This document shows positions 16,794-25,060 of a stretch of DNA of 64,000 bases, one piece after another (position 1 is the stretch's first letter; each line of letters opens with the position of its first letter). The position numbers were made by a program, and so were the translations under genes. The DNA is from Stygiobacter sp. Its GTDB lineage: Bacteria > Pseudomonadota > Alphaproteobacteria > Rhodospirillales > Magnetospirillaceae. The DNA lies in contig VBWB01000002.1 in NCBI GenBank assembly GCA_006218045.1, forward strand, positions 62,001 to 126,000, given 5' to 3'. The notes beneath the pieces were generated by a model, which saw only the letters and a program-made list of their open reading frames with translations, had not been told where the DNA came from and made no database searches.

Positions 16794-18404
16794 TCAGTTC
16801 TCGCATTCCACATAGGCGGCGAATTTGCGGGCCATGTCGCCCACATCGGCGACCGACAGGGCCGGACCCGGCGCGCTGGTGGTATAGGCGATCTTGTTGT
16901 CGTCCAGGAATTTGCGTGCCAGTTCGCTTTTGATGGCGAAATTGACGTTTTGCGGAATGGCCCCGGAACTGTCGGCCACCTTCATGGCGTTCAGGGTCGA
17001 GACGACGATTCCCACCACATTGCCGCTCATATCCGTCAGCGGACCGCCGGAATTGCCGCGCTGGATCGGGGCGGTAACCTGATAGTGACGCTTGTCGCCA
17101 CGCAGACCGTTCTGGGCGCTGATCACCCCGGCGGTGATATTGGGTTCACGCGACAACAAGGACGACAGCGGAAAGCCGATGGCGACGACGCTTTCCCCCG
17201 AGCGCATGGCCGCACCGTCGCGGAAGCGGGCACCGTCACCGGGACGCAAGGTGGTGTTGAGGGCAGCCAGATCGTTGACGTCGTCGCGGGCGATGACGCT
17301 GGCGGCCAGGATCTGGGTACCTTCACCCAGGCTGACCTTGATGTTGCGGCACGACTTGACCACGTGGGAATTGGTCAGGATCACGCCGTCGCGGTTGATC
17401 ACCACACCGGAGCCGGCATTGCGTTGCGGACGGGGCGGCGCGCTTTCCGTTGCCTTGTCGGTCTTGGCCGCGTCGCCGGAATCGCCGGGCGACTGGGCGC
17501 GCGGTGACCATTTGGCCGCCTTTTCGGTGGCGGTGCGTTCCTGGTCGGGGGTGACTTGCTGGCGGGCCTTTTCCCTGGCCTCGGTATATTTTCCCTTGTC
17601 GTTGGGTTTGGCCTGACGTTCGGCCAGGATGTAATAGAAATAGGCGGTTTCCACGTCCTTGGCGCCGCCGATGCCGTTGAATTTGGCGTGGGCCATGTTC
17701 AACAGCGAGGCCGCATCGCCCTGGTTGGCCGATCGCTCGAACCAGCGCACCGCCTCGGCCCGGTCCTGGGCGATGCCGTTGCCGGTCCACAGGGCGGCGC
17801 CATACAGGTTTTGTGCCACCAGATGGCCGCGTTCCGCTGCCTTTTTCAGCCAGGGCAGGGCCACGGCCTTGTCGGCGGGCACGCCGCGACCGTGCCAATA
17901 GGCGATCCCCAGGGTTTCCCAACTGGCGGAAATGCCCATATCGGCGGATTTGTGCAGGTATTCCACCGCCTTGGCTTCATTCTTGGCGACGCCGTTACCC
18001 TGGAAATAAAGTTGGCCCAGATTGTTGAGCGCATTGGGCTGGTTCTGGTCGGCGGCACGGCTGAACAGGACCAGGGCGCGGGCCGGGTCGCGCGGCACGC
18101 CATTGCCGTGGAAATAGAGGCCGCCCAAGGTGTTTTGGGCCAGAGCATCGCCCTTGTCGGCGGCTTCGGTCAGCAGCTTAATCGCTTGGGCCACGTCCTT
18201 GGCGATACCATTGCCATGCAGCAGCATATGGCCCAGACGCGATTGCGCCACTGTGTCGCCGCTTTGGGCCAGGGGCTGAAATTCACGCAAGGCAGCGGGC
18301 CAGTCGCGGCGCTGATAGGCGGTCAGGCCTTCCTCGATTCCAGCCCAGCCATCCGTTGCCAGCAAGCCCAAGGTCAAGGCCAGCAAGGCGGTCCGTGTTT
18401 TCAT
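16794..18404 (-). CDS. Secreted Sel1-repeat protein with trypsin-like serine protease domain
   Basis: About 536 residues. I start at the ATG at 18404, which gives a signal peptide (MKTRTALLALTLGLLATDGWA); longer upstream extension lacks one. Residues from about 40 to 290 form roughly seven Sel1/TPR-like repeats (for example AQNTLGGLYFHGNGVPRDPA). A linker leads to an S1 peptidase domain like DegP: His in TNSHVV, Asp in DDVNDLAAL, Ser in RGNSGGPL. Thus an intact triad, periplasmic. The C-terminal part is short and without a PDZ domain. It lies between the fix operon and the oxidoreductase genes and is not an obvious part of either. Confidence 0.9.
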   Translation of the reverse strand: MKTRTALLALTLGLLATDGWAGIEEGLTAYQRRDWPAALREFQPLAQSGDTVAQSRLGHMLLHGNGIAKDVAQAIKLLTEAADKGDALAQNTLGGLYFHGNGVPRDPARALVLFSRAADQNQPNALNNLGQLYFQGNGVAKNEAKAVEYLHKSADMGISASWETLGIAYWHGRGVPADKAVALPWLKKAAERGHLVAQNLYGAALWTGNGIAQDRAEAVRWFERSANQGDAASLLNMAHAKFNGIGGAKDVETAYFYYILAERQAKPNDKGKYTEAREKARQQVTPDQERTATEKAAKWSPRAQSPGDSGDAAKTDKATESAPPRPQRNAGSGVVINRDGVILTNSHVVKSCRNIKVSLGEGTQILAASVIARDDVNDLAALNTTLRPGDGARFRDGAAMRSGESVVAIGFPLSSLLSREPNITAGVISAQNGLRGDKRHYQVTAPIQRGNSGGPLTDMSGNVVGIVVSTLNAMKVADSSGAIPQNVNFAIKSELARKFLDDNKIAYTTSAPGPALSVADVGDMARKFAAYVECEN

Positions 18405-18467
18405 ACCAAAAATCCTCGGTGGATACCTGACCCGAGTATCCTCCGAGCGGACCACTTCGCCAACCCG

Positions 18468-20171
18468 CTATTCTTCCGCCTGCATGGAAATGAAGCCGCA
18501 GGGGCATTCCTTGGCGCACAGGCCGCAGCCCTTGCAGTATTCGTAATCAAATAGATAGTGGCTGCCGTCCTTCGCTATCTCGGATGTTTTCAGGACGGCG
18601 TTGTCCGGGCACAGGGTCCAGCAATTGTCGCAGGCCAGGCAATTGCCGCAGGAAAAACAGCGCTGCGCCTCGGCCATGGCCTGGGCGGTGTTGGGGCCAC
18701 CCTCGATCTCGGCATTATCATTACGTTGTTCTAACGCTAGGGTCGGCAGGCTGATGCGCGGACTGGACTCGTAATAAGACAAGTTGAGGGATGCGTAGGG
18801 CAGGGATGGGCGGCTTTCTTCCACCGGCTGGCGTCGCGACAACAGGGCGTCGATCGCTTCGGCGGCGCGGCGACCATCGCCGATGGCGGCACTGACCGTG
18901 CCATTGGGATAGGCTTTCAGGCGGTCACGGGCGTCTCCGCCGGCAAACAGGCCGGGCTGGCCCTCGATACGACCGAACATGTCCACCGGCAGAAAGTCGC
19001 GCTGGCGTAAAATGTGTTCCAGTCCGCTGGCGTCGACCACTTCACCGATGGCCGGCACCACCATGTCCACATGCAGCACGGTTTCCGTACCCTCGAACGA
19101 CACGCGGGATTTGCGACCGCTGCCATCGGGCAGCTTTTTCAGCCGCACCATTTCGACTCCGACCACTTTCGAGCCGCGCATGATCAGCCGGTTGATGGTG
19201 CGGTGCGGATGGAACTGGACACCTTCCTCGATGGCTTGTTCCAATTCGCGCGGCACCACGTTCAGGATGTCGTCGGGGTCGGTGTCGGGGCCGGGCAGGC
19301 CCGAGGCGGTGACCACGTGCACGTCGCGGATACCGGCACGGCGCATGACCCGGGCCAGATCGACGGCGGTGTTGCCGCCGCCATGGATAACCACGGCGTT
19401 GGGCTTGGGCAAAGCGCCTACCGCCAGCCATTCGCGCAGCAGCGCCAAGCCTTCATGCAGATCGGCGGGAACGGCACCATCTACATCCCAGTGGCGACTT
19501 TTGCCGGCGCCGACGCCCAGGAACACTGCATCGAATTCCGAGCGCAATTCATCCAAGGTGATATCGCGGCCCAAGGCGGTACGGGGACGAAACTCGATGC
19601 CAGTGTGTAACAATCGTCCGATTTCGGCGTCGATGACCGAACGCGGCAGACGGGTCGGGGGGATGGCGGAGCGTAGCAGCCCCCCGGCTTCAGGCAGCGA
19701 ATCGAACAGCACTACGTTGTATTTCCGCTGCGTCAAATGATAGGCCGCCGACAGGCCGGCGGGGCCGGCACCGACGATCGCCACCCGCTCCGGGCGGATT
19801 TCACCGCTCAGACGCGGATAGGACCAGTTGTTACGGATGGCCTCGTCGCCCAGCCAGCGCTCGATGCCGTGGATGGCGATGGGCTGGTCGAATTGGCCGC
19901 GATTACAGGCACTTTCACACGGATGCGGGCACACCCGCCCGGTGATCGCCGGCAACGGGTTGCTGGTGACCAGACTTTCCCAGGCCTTTTGCGGCTTGCC
20001 TTCCTGGAGCAGCGCCAGCCAAGCCTGCTGGTCCTCGCCCGCCGGGCAGGCGCCGTGGCACGGGGCAGCGGCATGGACATGCACCGGTTTGGCACTGCGC
20101 CAAGTGCCGGTCTTGAAGGCCAGGGACGAGCCGGCCAGGGCATAGGCCCCACGATTCATGGTGATGGGCAT
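18468..20171 (-). CDS. NAD(P)-linked FAD/Fe-S oxidoreductase, GltD-like fused to a ferredoxin (PorD-like) domain
   Basis: A 567-residue fusion. The N-terminus binds Fe-S clusters as in the small subunit of glutamate synthase (CHGACP, then GRVCPHPCESACNRG). Next come an FAD site (VAIVGAGPAGLSAAYHL) and an NAD(P) site (VVIHGGGNTAVDLARVMRRAG). The last about 80 residues hold two 4Fe-4S motifs (CFSCGNCLACDNCWTLCP and CKGCGLCAKECPCG). It directly follows the beta-subunit gene and most likely ties the 2-oxoacid oxidoreductase to NAD(P)H, as PadH does in phenylglyoxylate oxidoreductase of Azoarcus. Confidence 0.9.
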   Translation of the reverse strand: MPITMNRGAYALAGSSLAFKTGTWRSAKPVHVHAAAPCHGACPAGEDQQAWLALLQEGKPQKAWESLVTSNPLPAITGRVCPHPCESACNRGQFDQPIAIHGIERWLGDEAIRNNWSYPRLSGEIRPERVAIVGAGPAGLSAAYHLTQRKYNVVLFDSLPEAGGLLRSAIPPTRLPRSVIDAEIGRLLHTGIEFRPRTALGRDITLDELRSEFDAVFLGVGAGKSRHWDVDGAVPADLHEGLALLREWLAVGALPKPNAVVIHGGGNTAVDLARVMRRAGIRDVHVVTASGLPGPDTDPDDILNVVPRELEQAIEEGVQFHPHRTINRLIMRGSKVVGVEMVRLKKLPDGSGRKSRVSFEGTETVLHVDMVVPAIGEVVDASGLEHILRQRDFLPVDMFGRIEGQPGLFAGGDARDRLKAYPNGTVSAAIGDGRRAAEAIDALLSRRQPVEESRPSLPYASLNLSYYESSPRISLPTLALEQRNDNAEIEGGPNTAQAMAEAQRCFSCGNCLACDNCWTLCPDNAVLKTSEIAKDGSHYLFDYEYCKGCGLCAKECPCGFISMQAEE

Positions 20172-20185
20172 GGCTTTTCCCTCTC

Positions 20186-21169
20186 TCAGGCTCGGGCCGG
20201 ACCGCCACGGCGCACCGTATCGGCACCGTCGGCGTCGAACGGATCGTCGCCGTCGCCAAACAGGCCATAGCGCTCCATGTTGTAATCGGCCAGGGCTTGC
20301 AGATGCTCGCGCTCTTCCCGCGCCCGATGATCGCTGTCAACGAACAGGTGACGAAAGCGACCTTGCAGCTTGAGATAGTCGCTCACCGGAACCTTTTGCC
20401 GCAGTGGCATCACCGAGGCCACTTCGCCCCGTTCCAGTTCCACCAATGGGAACAGTCCGGTCTGCACCGCCAGACGGGCTATCTCGATCGTTTCGCTACC
20501 GTCATGGCCCCAACCGAGCGGGCAGGGGGAATGAACCAGCAGGAAGGTGGGGCCGTCGATTTCCATGGCGCGGCGCACCTTGCGGCGCAGATCCTGGGGA
20601 TAGGCGACCGAGGCGCTGGCGGCATAGGGGATGTGGTGGGCGGCGATGATGGACAGCAGATCCTTCTTCAGATGCCGTTTGCCCATGCGTTCCTTGCCCG
20701 GCGGCGAGGTGGTGGTCATAGCCGCGTGCGGAGTCGAGCCCGAGCGTTGAATGCCGGTATTCATGTAGGCTTCGTTATCGTAACAAACGTAAAGCACGTT
20801 GTGCATGCGTTCCAGCATACCCGACAGGGCCTGGAAGCCGATATCGAAGGTGCCGCCGTCGCCGCCCATGGCGATGACCTTGCTGCGCCGGCCTTGTGCC
20901 TTCAACGCCGCCTCGACGCCCGAGGCGATGGCCGCTGAGTTCTCGAACAGGGAATGCAGCCACGGCACCCGCCACGCCGATTGCGGCCACGGCGTGGTGA
21001 ACACTTCCAGGCAGCCGGTGGCGTTGGTCAGGATGACGTCGGGGCCGGCGGATTCGGTGACCAGACGGGCGGCCAAGGCCTCGCCGCAGCCCTGACAGGC
21101 GCGGTGGCCAGCCTCGAGCCCGCGAAAACGCGGCTGACGGGCACGCGGATCGTTGGTGGTTTGGGTCAT
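20186..21169 (-). CDS. 2-oxoacid:acceptor oxidoreductase beta subunit (PorB-like)
   Basis: A 327-residue thiamine-diphosphate-binding subunit. It has HRACQGCGEALAARL at the start, TGCLEVFTTP, the TPP motif GGDGGTFDIGFQALSG, and AYMNTGIQRSGSTP, which is typical of pyruvate:ferredoxin-type beta chains. It begins with ATG at 21169 overlapping the alpha-subunit stop (ATGA). Substrate could be pyruvate, phenylglyoxylate or another 2-oxoacid. The C-terminal tail from about residue 300 is acidic and then arginine-rich. Confidence 0.92.
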   Translation of the reverse strand: MTQTTNDPRARQPRFRGLEAGHRACQGCGEALAARLVTESAGPDVILTNATGCLEVFTTPWPQSAWRVPWLHSLFENSAAIASGVEAALKAQGRRSKVIAMGGDGGTFDIGFQALSGMLERMHNVLYVCYDNEAYMNTGIQRSGSTPHAAMTTTSPPGKERMGKRHLKKDLLSIIAAHHIPYAASASVAYPQDLRRKVRRAMEIDGPTFLLVHSPCPLGWGHDGSETIEIARLAVQTGLFPLVELERGEVASVMPLRQKVPVSDYLKLQGRFRHLFVDSDHRAREEREHLQALADYNMERYGLFGDGDDPFDADGADTVRRGGPARA

Positions 21170-22329
21170 GGCGTATCTCCCAATTTGGCCGGTTCCAGGT
21201 CGAGGATGCGGAAGCCAGCATCCTCGGTCGGCACGTCGAGCAGACGCGACCACATTTCCAACGGCACGTCGCGGCCACCCAGGCCGATGGCCACATTGTG
21301 GATGCGGGGCATCTTGGCCATGCCCGACAGCGCCGCCTTGATCTCGCCGCCCAAGATGCCGCCAAAGCCGGGCGACAAGGCGCGATCGACCACCACCAGA
21401 TCGCTCAGGCCGGCGCAGGCATCGCGCAAGGCCTGGTCGGGCAGGGGGCGGAAGGCACGCAGGTTGATCAGCTTGGCTTTCTTCTTGGTCTTCAATGTGT
21501 CCAGCGCCTCGCGGAAGGTGGACACCACCGAGCCCATGGCCAGAACACCGATCCTGGCGTTCTCCGGCCCTTCCACGCTCAGCAGGCCGCCGGCGCTGCG
21601 CCCGGTCAGGTCTTGCCATTCACGGTCGACGTCAACAATGGTTGACATGGCGGCCATCAAGGCTTGATGGGCGAGATGGCGGGTTTCGGAAAAATATTCC
21701 GGTCCGACAAGAGTCCCCAGGGACAATGGGTTTTTCGGGTCGAGCATGCGGTCGAAACGAAAGGGCGGCAAATAGCGGTCGACCATGTCCTGGTCTGGGA
21801 TTTCCAGGGTTTCCAGGGTATGGGTGAGGACGAAGCCATCCATGCACACCATCACCGGCAATTCGGTCGCCTCGGCGATGCGAAAAGCCTGGATGCTGGT
21901 GTCCACCGCTTCCTGGTTGTCGGCGCAATGCAGCTGAATCCAGCCGCAATCGCGCACCGCCATGGAATCGGAATGATCGTTCCAGATGTTGATGGGGGCG
22001 CCGATGGCCCGGTTGGCGCAGGTCAGCACCACCGGCAGGCGCATGCCCGAGATGTTGAACAGAACCTCGGTCATCAGCAAGATGCCTTGCGACGACGACG
22101 CGGTATAGGCGCGCGAACCGGCAGCCGAGGCGCCCAAGGCGACGGAAGCGGCGGAAAACTCGCTTTCCACGCTGACCAGCTCGGTTTGCAGCTTGCCATC
22201 GGCCACCAGCTTCGAGATATTCTCGACGATGTGAGTCTGCGGCGTGATGGGGTAGGCGGCGACCACGCCGGGACGGCAGCGGGCGACGGCGCGGGCGATG
22301 GCAGCCGATCCTTCCAGGGCTTCAAGCAT
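21166..22329 (-). CDS. 2-oxoacid:acceptor oxidoreductase alpha subunit (PorA-like)
   Basis: A 387-residue subunit. The family N-terminus GVVAAYPITPQTHIVE is intact, followed by VESEFSAASVALGASAAG and the core TASSSQGILLMTEVLF. The C-terminal third is the transketolase-C-like domain (NARIGVLAMGSV). I start at ATG 22329, inside the last codons of the gamma gene (8-base overlap), not upstream. Order gamma-alpha-beta plus NAD(P) subunit points to a four-part enzyme. Confidence 0.92.
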   Translation of the reverse strand: MLEALEGSAAIARAVARCRPGVVAAYPITPQTHIVENISKLVADGKLQTELVSVESEFSAASVALGASAAGSRAYTASSSQGILLMTEVLFNISGMRLPVVLTCANRAIGAPINIWNDHSDSMAVRDCGWIQLHCADNQEAVDTSIQAFRIAEATELPVMVCMDGFVLTHTLETLEIPDQDMVDRYLPPFRFDRMLDPKNPLSLGTLVGPEYFSETRHLAHQALMAAMSTIVDVDREWQDLTGRSAGGLLSVEGPENARIGVLAMGSVVSTFREALDTLKTKKKAKLINLRAFRPLPDQALRDACAGLSDLVVVDRALSPGFGGILGGEIKAALSGMAKMPRIHNVAIGLGGRDVPLEMWSRLLDVPTEDAGFRILDLEPAKLGDTP

Positions 22330-22888
22330 GGGCCACCTCCTGCCACGCCCCGGCAATGACCTGGGTGGTGGCGGCTTCGATCAGACGGGTATTGCGCGCC
22401 AGCACGTCGCCCTTGAAACGGTGGGCCAAGGCCTTGATCAAGGCGCTGGCCGGCATCATCCCGGTCAGGGCGAGAAAGGCCGACAGCAAGGCGACATTGG
22501 GGACGGGGCGCCCCAGGATATCCTGGGCCAGGGCGGTGGCTGGCACCGCGACCATCGGCCGCCCGTATTCCATCGTCAACTCGGTTGACGAATGGGGAGA
22601 GTTGACCAATATGCCGCCGCCCGGCTTCAGGCCCTCCAAGGTGGACGGGATATGCAGCAGGCCGGCATCCTGAACCAGCAGGAAGGCCGGGTTGGCCACT
22701 TGGCAACGGCGGCGGATGGGCTGGGCGGCGATGCGGACATAGGCGGTGACGGGCGCACCGCGCCGCTCGGCGCCGAAGGATGGAAAGGCTTGGCAATGCT
22801 GGCCAGTCTCGAACGCCGCCGTGGCCAGCAAATAGGCCGCGACGACATTGCCCTGGCCGCCCCGTCCGTGTATCCGGACTTCGATCAT
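22322..22888 (-). CDS. 2-oxoacid:acceptor oxidoreductase gamma subunit (PorG-like)
   Basis: A 188-residue subunit with the family start IEVRIHGRGGQGNVVAAYLLA, then FPSFGAERRGAPVTAYVRI and PVPNVALLSAFLALTG. First gene of the minus-strand oxidoreductase operon, overlapping the alpha subunit by eight bases. The promoter should lie in the 160 bp shared with the divergent GNAT gene; TTGTTC and TATTTT hexamers with 16-base spacing are visible there but are weak. Confidence 0.92.
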   Translation of the reverse strand: MIEVRIHGRGGQGNVVAAYLLATAAFETGQHCQAFPSFGAERRGAPVTAYVRIAAQPIRRRCQVANPAFLLVQDAGLLHIPSTLEGLKPGGGILVNSPHSSTELTMEYGRPMVAVPATALAQDILGRPVPNVALLSAFLALTGMMPASALIKALAHRFKGDVLARNTRLIEAATTQVIAGAWQEVAHA

Positions 22889-23051
22889 GGCGGTTCTCCG
22901 GACGTAATTTCTCCCTCTCGGAAAATAAGCTTACGCCCAGTCTGAACAAACGGAAAGGGCAGTGCATTGCAGCGATTCAATATCGGACTTTGCCGCTAAA
23001 CCGTGTCGTCATACAGTCGCGACCGGATCAACATATGCGGGAAACCGGACC

Positions 23052-23669
23052 ATGTGGGGACAAAGAGCCGTCTTGTCAGGCGCTCGTCTGGAATTGCGTC
23101 CGCTTACCCCGGCCCATGCGCCGCTTTTGCTCGCGGCGGCGGCGGATGGGGAATTGTGGCGGTCGAAAGTCACCCGCATTCCCGATGGCGAAACGGTTGC
23201 GGTCTATATCGGCGACGCCGTGGCCGGGGCCGATGCCGGGCACACTCTGGCCTTCGCGACCACGCTTCGCGCCGACGGGATGGTGGTGGGCTCGACCCGA
23301 TTTTGGTTGATGGATCGCCGCAATCGCAGCGTCGAGATCGGCCATACCTGGATTTCCGCCGGGTGGCAGCGCAGCTATGTCAATACCGAGGCCAAATACC
23401 TGATGCTGAGATTTGCCTTCGATGTCCTCGGCTGCATCCGTGTTCAATTTCAGACGGATGTGCTCAACGATCGCTCGCGGGCGGCGATCTTGCGCCTGGG
23501 CGCCCAATGCGAAGGCGTGGCTAGGCAAGAACGCATCATGCCGGATGGATGCAAAAGGGACAGCATCCGATTCAGCATCATTGACGGCGAGTGGCCCCAG
23601 GTCCGGGAAAATCTGGAACGCCGGCTGGATGGCCACGTCTCATTTTCCGTCGGGGAATCCTCCGGCTGA
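23052..23669 (+). CDS. GNAT-family N-acetyltransferase (RimJ/RimL-like)
   Basis: A 205-residue cytoplasmic acetyltransferase. It starts with a LELRPLTPAHAPLLLAAA region, then VVGSTRFW, SVEIGHTWISAGWQRSYVNTE and the acetyl-CoA-binding and C-terminal part VQFQTDVLNDRSRAAILRLGA, which resemble RimJ/RimL and similar GNATs. The substrate is not predictable. The ATG at 23052 was chosen because the fold begins there; an in-frame earlier start would lack family similarity. It ends just before a hairpin shared with the tRNA-Asn gene. Confidence 0.8.
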   Translation: MWGQRAVLSGARLELRPLTPAHAPLLLAAAADGELWRSKVTRIPDGETVAVYIGDAVAGADAGHTLAFATTLRADGMVVGSTRFWLMDRRNRSVEIGHTWISAGWQRSYVNTEAKYLMLRFAFDVLGCIRVQFQTDVLNDRSRAAILRLGAQCEGVARQERIMPDGCKRDSIRFSIIDGEWPQVRENLERRLDGHVSFSVGESSG

Positions 23670-23674
23670 AAAGC

Positions 23675-23706
23675 AAAGGGGGCTGACCGTCCGAACGGTC
23701 AGCCCC
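23675..23706 (-). terminator. Terminator of the tRNA-Cys-Asn transcript
   Basis: Perfect 12-bp stem (23679-23690 with 23695-23706), four-base loop CCGA. In the minus direction it is followed by CTTTGCTTTT, as for a Rho-independent terminator. On the plus strand it also lies 9 bases after the GNAT stop and may serve it, though without a T run. Confidence 0.75.
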
Positions 23707-23710
23707 GCAA

Positions 23711-23785
23711 TGGCTCCGGAGGAGGGATTCGAACCCCCGACCAGCCGGTTAACAGCCGGCTGCTCTACCGCTGAGCTACTCCGGA
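23711..23785 (-). tRNA. tRNA-Asn (GTT)
   Basis: On the minus strand: acceptor TCCGGAG pairing with CTCCGGA, D-arm AGCTCAGCGGTAGAGC, anticodon stem and loop with CTGTTAA (anticodon GTT), T-arm GGGGGTTCGAATCCC, and an encoded CCA end (23711-23713). All stems pair. 75 bases with CCA, no intron. Confidence 0.97.
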
Positions 23786-23854
23786 TCAGGTGTCCCGCCA
23801 AGACGGGAACCCGGAAGCTCGCTTTTTCATCACGCCCGGCTTCTCTTGAAGCGT

Positions 23855-23928
23855 TGGAGGCCGGAGCCGGAATTGAACCGACGTTCGCGGATTTGCAGTC
23901 CGCTGCATCACCACTCTGCCATCCGGCC
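23855..23928 (-). tRNA. tRNA-Cys (GCA)
   Basis: On the minus strand: acceptor GGCCGGA pairing with TCCGGCC, discriminator U, anticodon loop CTGCAAA (anticodon GCA), T-loop GGTTCAATTCC, and encoded CCA (23855-23857). U at position 73 is the known cysteine identity base. Total 74 bases. It lies upstream of tRNA-Asn in the same transcript. Confidence 0.97.
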
Positions 23929-23967
23929 CACCTGCCGTCACCAGAAGCGCCCGGCGTGAGGACCGTG

Positions 23968-23996
23968 CTTATACGCGCCCCGCCGGTGTCGGTCAA
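23968..23996 (-). promoter_or_regulatory. Sigma-70-type promoter of the tRNA-Cys-Asn operon
   Basis: On the minus strand TTGACC (23996-23991) and TATAAG (23973-23968) with a 17-base spacer, about 40 bases before tRNA-Cys. Close to consensus, and the following bases are GC-rich, as in stable-RNA promoters. Confidence 0.75.
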
Positions 23997-24045
23997 GCGG
24001 GTGTTTGCGATTTTTTTGCAGAAACTTTCACCGCCGCCGGGGGCA

Positions 24046-24074
24046 TTGAGTTTCCTTGGTTCGGGAGGTATAAG
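24046..24074 (+). promoter_or_regulatory. Sigma-70-type promoter of the PCMT-like gene
   Basis: TTGAGT at 24046-24051 and TATAAG at 24069-24074, 17-base spacer, 57 bases before the ATG at 24132. It is back to back with the tRNA promoter. Confidence 0.65.
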
Positions 24075-24131
24075 GCGGCTTGATACCCGCAATATTCATG
24101 TCCGCCCCCCGTTCCCCACAAGGAGCCCGCG

Positions 24132-24785
24132 ATGAACTTCACCGCCGCCCGACACAACATGATCGAAAGCCAGATCCGGACCAATCGGGTGATTGACCCT
24201 GCCGTGGTCGGTGCCTTGGCCGAGATTCCGCGTGAATGCTTCGTGCCCAAGCCCATGCGCGGCTTCGCCTATGTGGACGAGGATCTGGATATTGGCGGCG
24301 GTCGCGTCATCATCGAACCTCTGGCCCTGGGCCGTTTGTTGGAAGCGGCCAGGATCAAGCCAACTGACGTGGTGCTGAATATCGGCGACGCCCCGGGCTA
24401 TTCAACCGCCGTACTGTCCAAGCTGGCGCAAACCGTGGTGGCGTTGGAATGCGACGCCGAATGGACGATCAAGGCCACCTCGTCGCTCAACGATCTGGGT
24501 ATCGACAATGCCGCCGTGGTGCAGGGGCCGCTGGACCAGGGTTATCCTCTCCAGGCGCCCTACGACGTCATCATTTTCTCGGGCGCCGTCAACGAAGTGC
24601 CGGCCTCTATTTGTCGCCAGCTTTCGGAAGCAGGGCGTCTGGTTGCCATTGTCGACAATGGTCGCGGTGTCGGTCGCGGAACCCTGATCGTCCGCGTCGG
24701 CGACACCTGGGGCCGTCGGCACCTGTTCGACGCACGCATTCCGCTGCTGCCCGGCTTTGTCACCAAGACCAAATTCATCTTTTGA
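24132..24785 (+). CDS. PCMT-family protein with an altered SAM-binding loop
   Basis: A 217-residue protein of the protein-L-isoaspartate methyltransferase family. The N-terminus (RHNMIESQIRTNRVIDPAVV) and IPRECFVP match. The SAM loop reads VVLNIGDAPGYSTAVLSKL where active enzymes have a VLEVGTGSGY-type loop, so binding or catalysis may have changed. This class of PCMT-like gene often stands in front of tolC in alphaproteobacteria, as here (TolC starts 275 bases on). A real Pcm is at 638-1282. AAGGAG precedes the ATG. Confidence 0.85.
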   Translation: MNFTAARHNMIESQIRTNRVIDPAVVGALAEIPRECFVPKPMRGFAYVDEDLDIGGGRVIIEPLALGRLLEAARIKPTDVVLNIGDAPGYSTAVLSKLAQTVVALECDAEWTIKATSSLNDLGIDNAAVVQGPLDQGYPLQAPYDVIIFSGAVNEVPASICRQLSEAGRLVAIVDNGRGVGRGTLIVRVGDTWGRRHLFDARIPLLPGFVTKTKFIF

Positions 24786-24838
24786 TTTTGGCCCGGTTCC
24801 GCAACAATAGTTAATACTTCTTAAATACCCAATCTGCT

Positions 24839-24867
24839 GGGCCGGTCGTTCGGCGGTCGGCCCTTTT
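24839..24867 (+). terminator. Putative terminator between the PCMT-like gene and tolC
   Basis: GGGCCG at 24839-24844 can pair with CGGCCC at 24858-24863, followed by TTTT. The inner loop is GC-rich and may pair further. Confidence 0.6.
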
Positions 24868-24951
24868 GTTTGCGGTTGTGCGCTTTCGTGGCGGATTCCA
24901 GAGGGTTCGCAGGCCTGTTGCATCTGCGCAACGGTTTGGCAAACTCATGGC

Positions 24952-24999
24952 TGCGTGATACGCAATATTACTTGATATTTTGGATTGTCTGGCTAATGT
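24952..24999 (+). promoter_or_regulatory. Putative tolC promoter with upstream palindrome
   Basis: A TGCGT-GAT-ACGCA palindrome (24952-24964) lies just upstream of TTGATA (24972-24977) and TAATGT (24994-24999), spacer 16 bases. The palindrome could be an operator; no regulator gene is nearby. Confidence 0.4.
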
Positions 25000-25060
25000 A
25001 CCTGAAGAGTCTTAGTGCCGCAGAGGGTTGGGGCGGTCTGACATTTCTGGAAGGTGCGGA

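Noticed and set aside
16528-16806. Minus-strand 92-residue frame with four copies of a nine-residue repeat
   Set aside because: It is produced by the 27-bp DNA repeat and then runs antisense through fixX; no ribosome site or homology.
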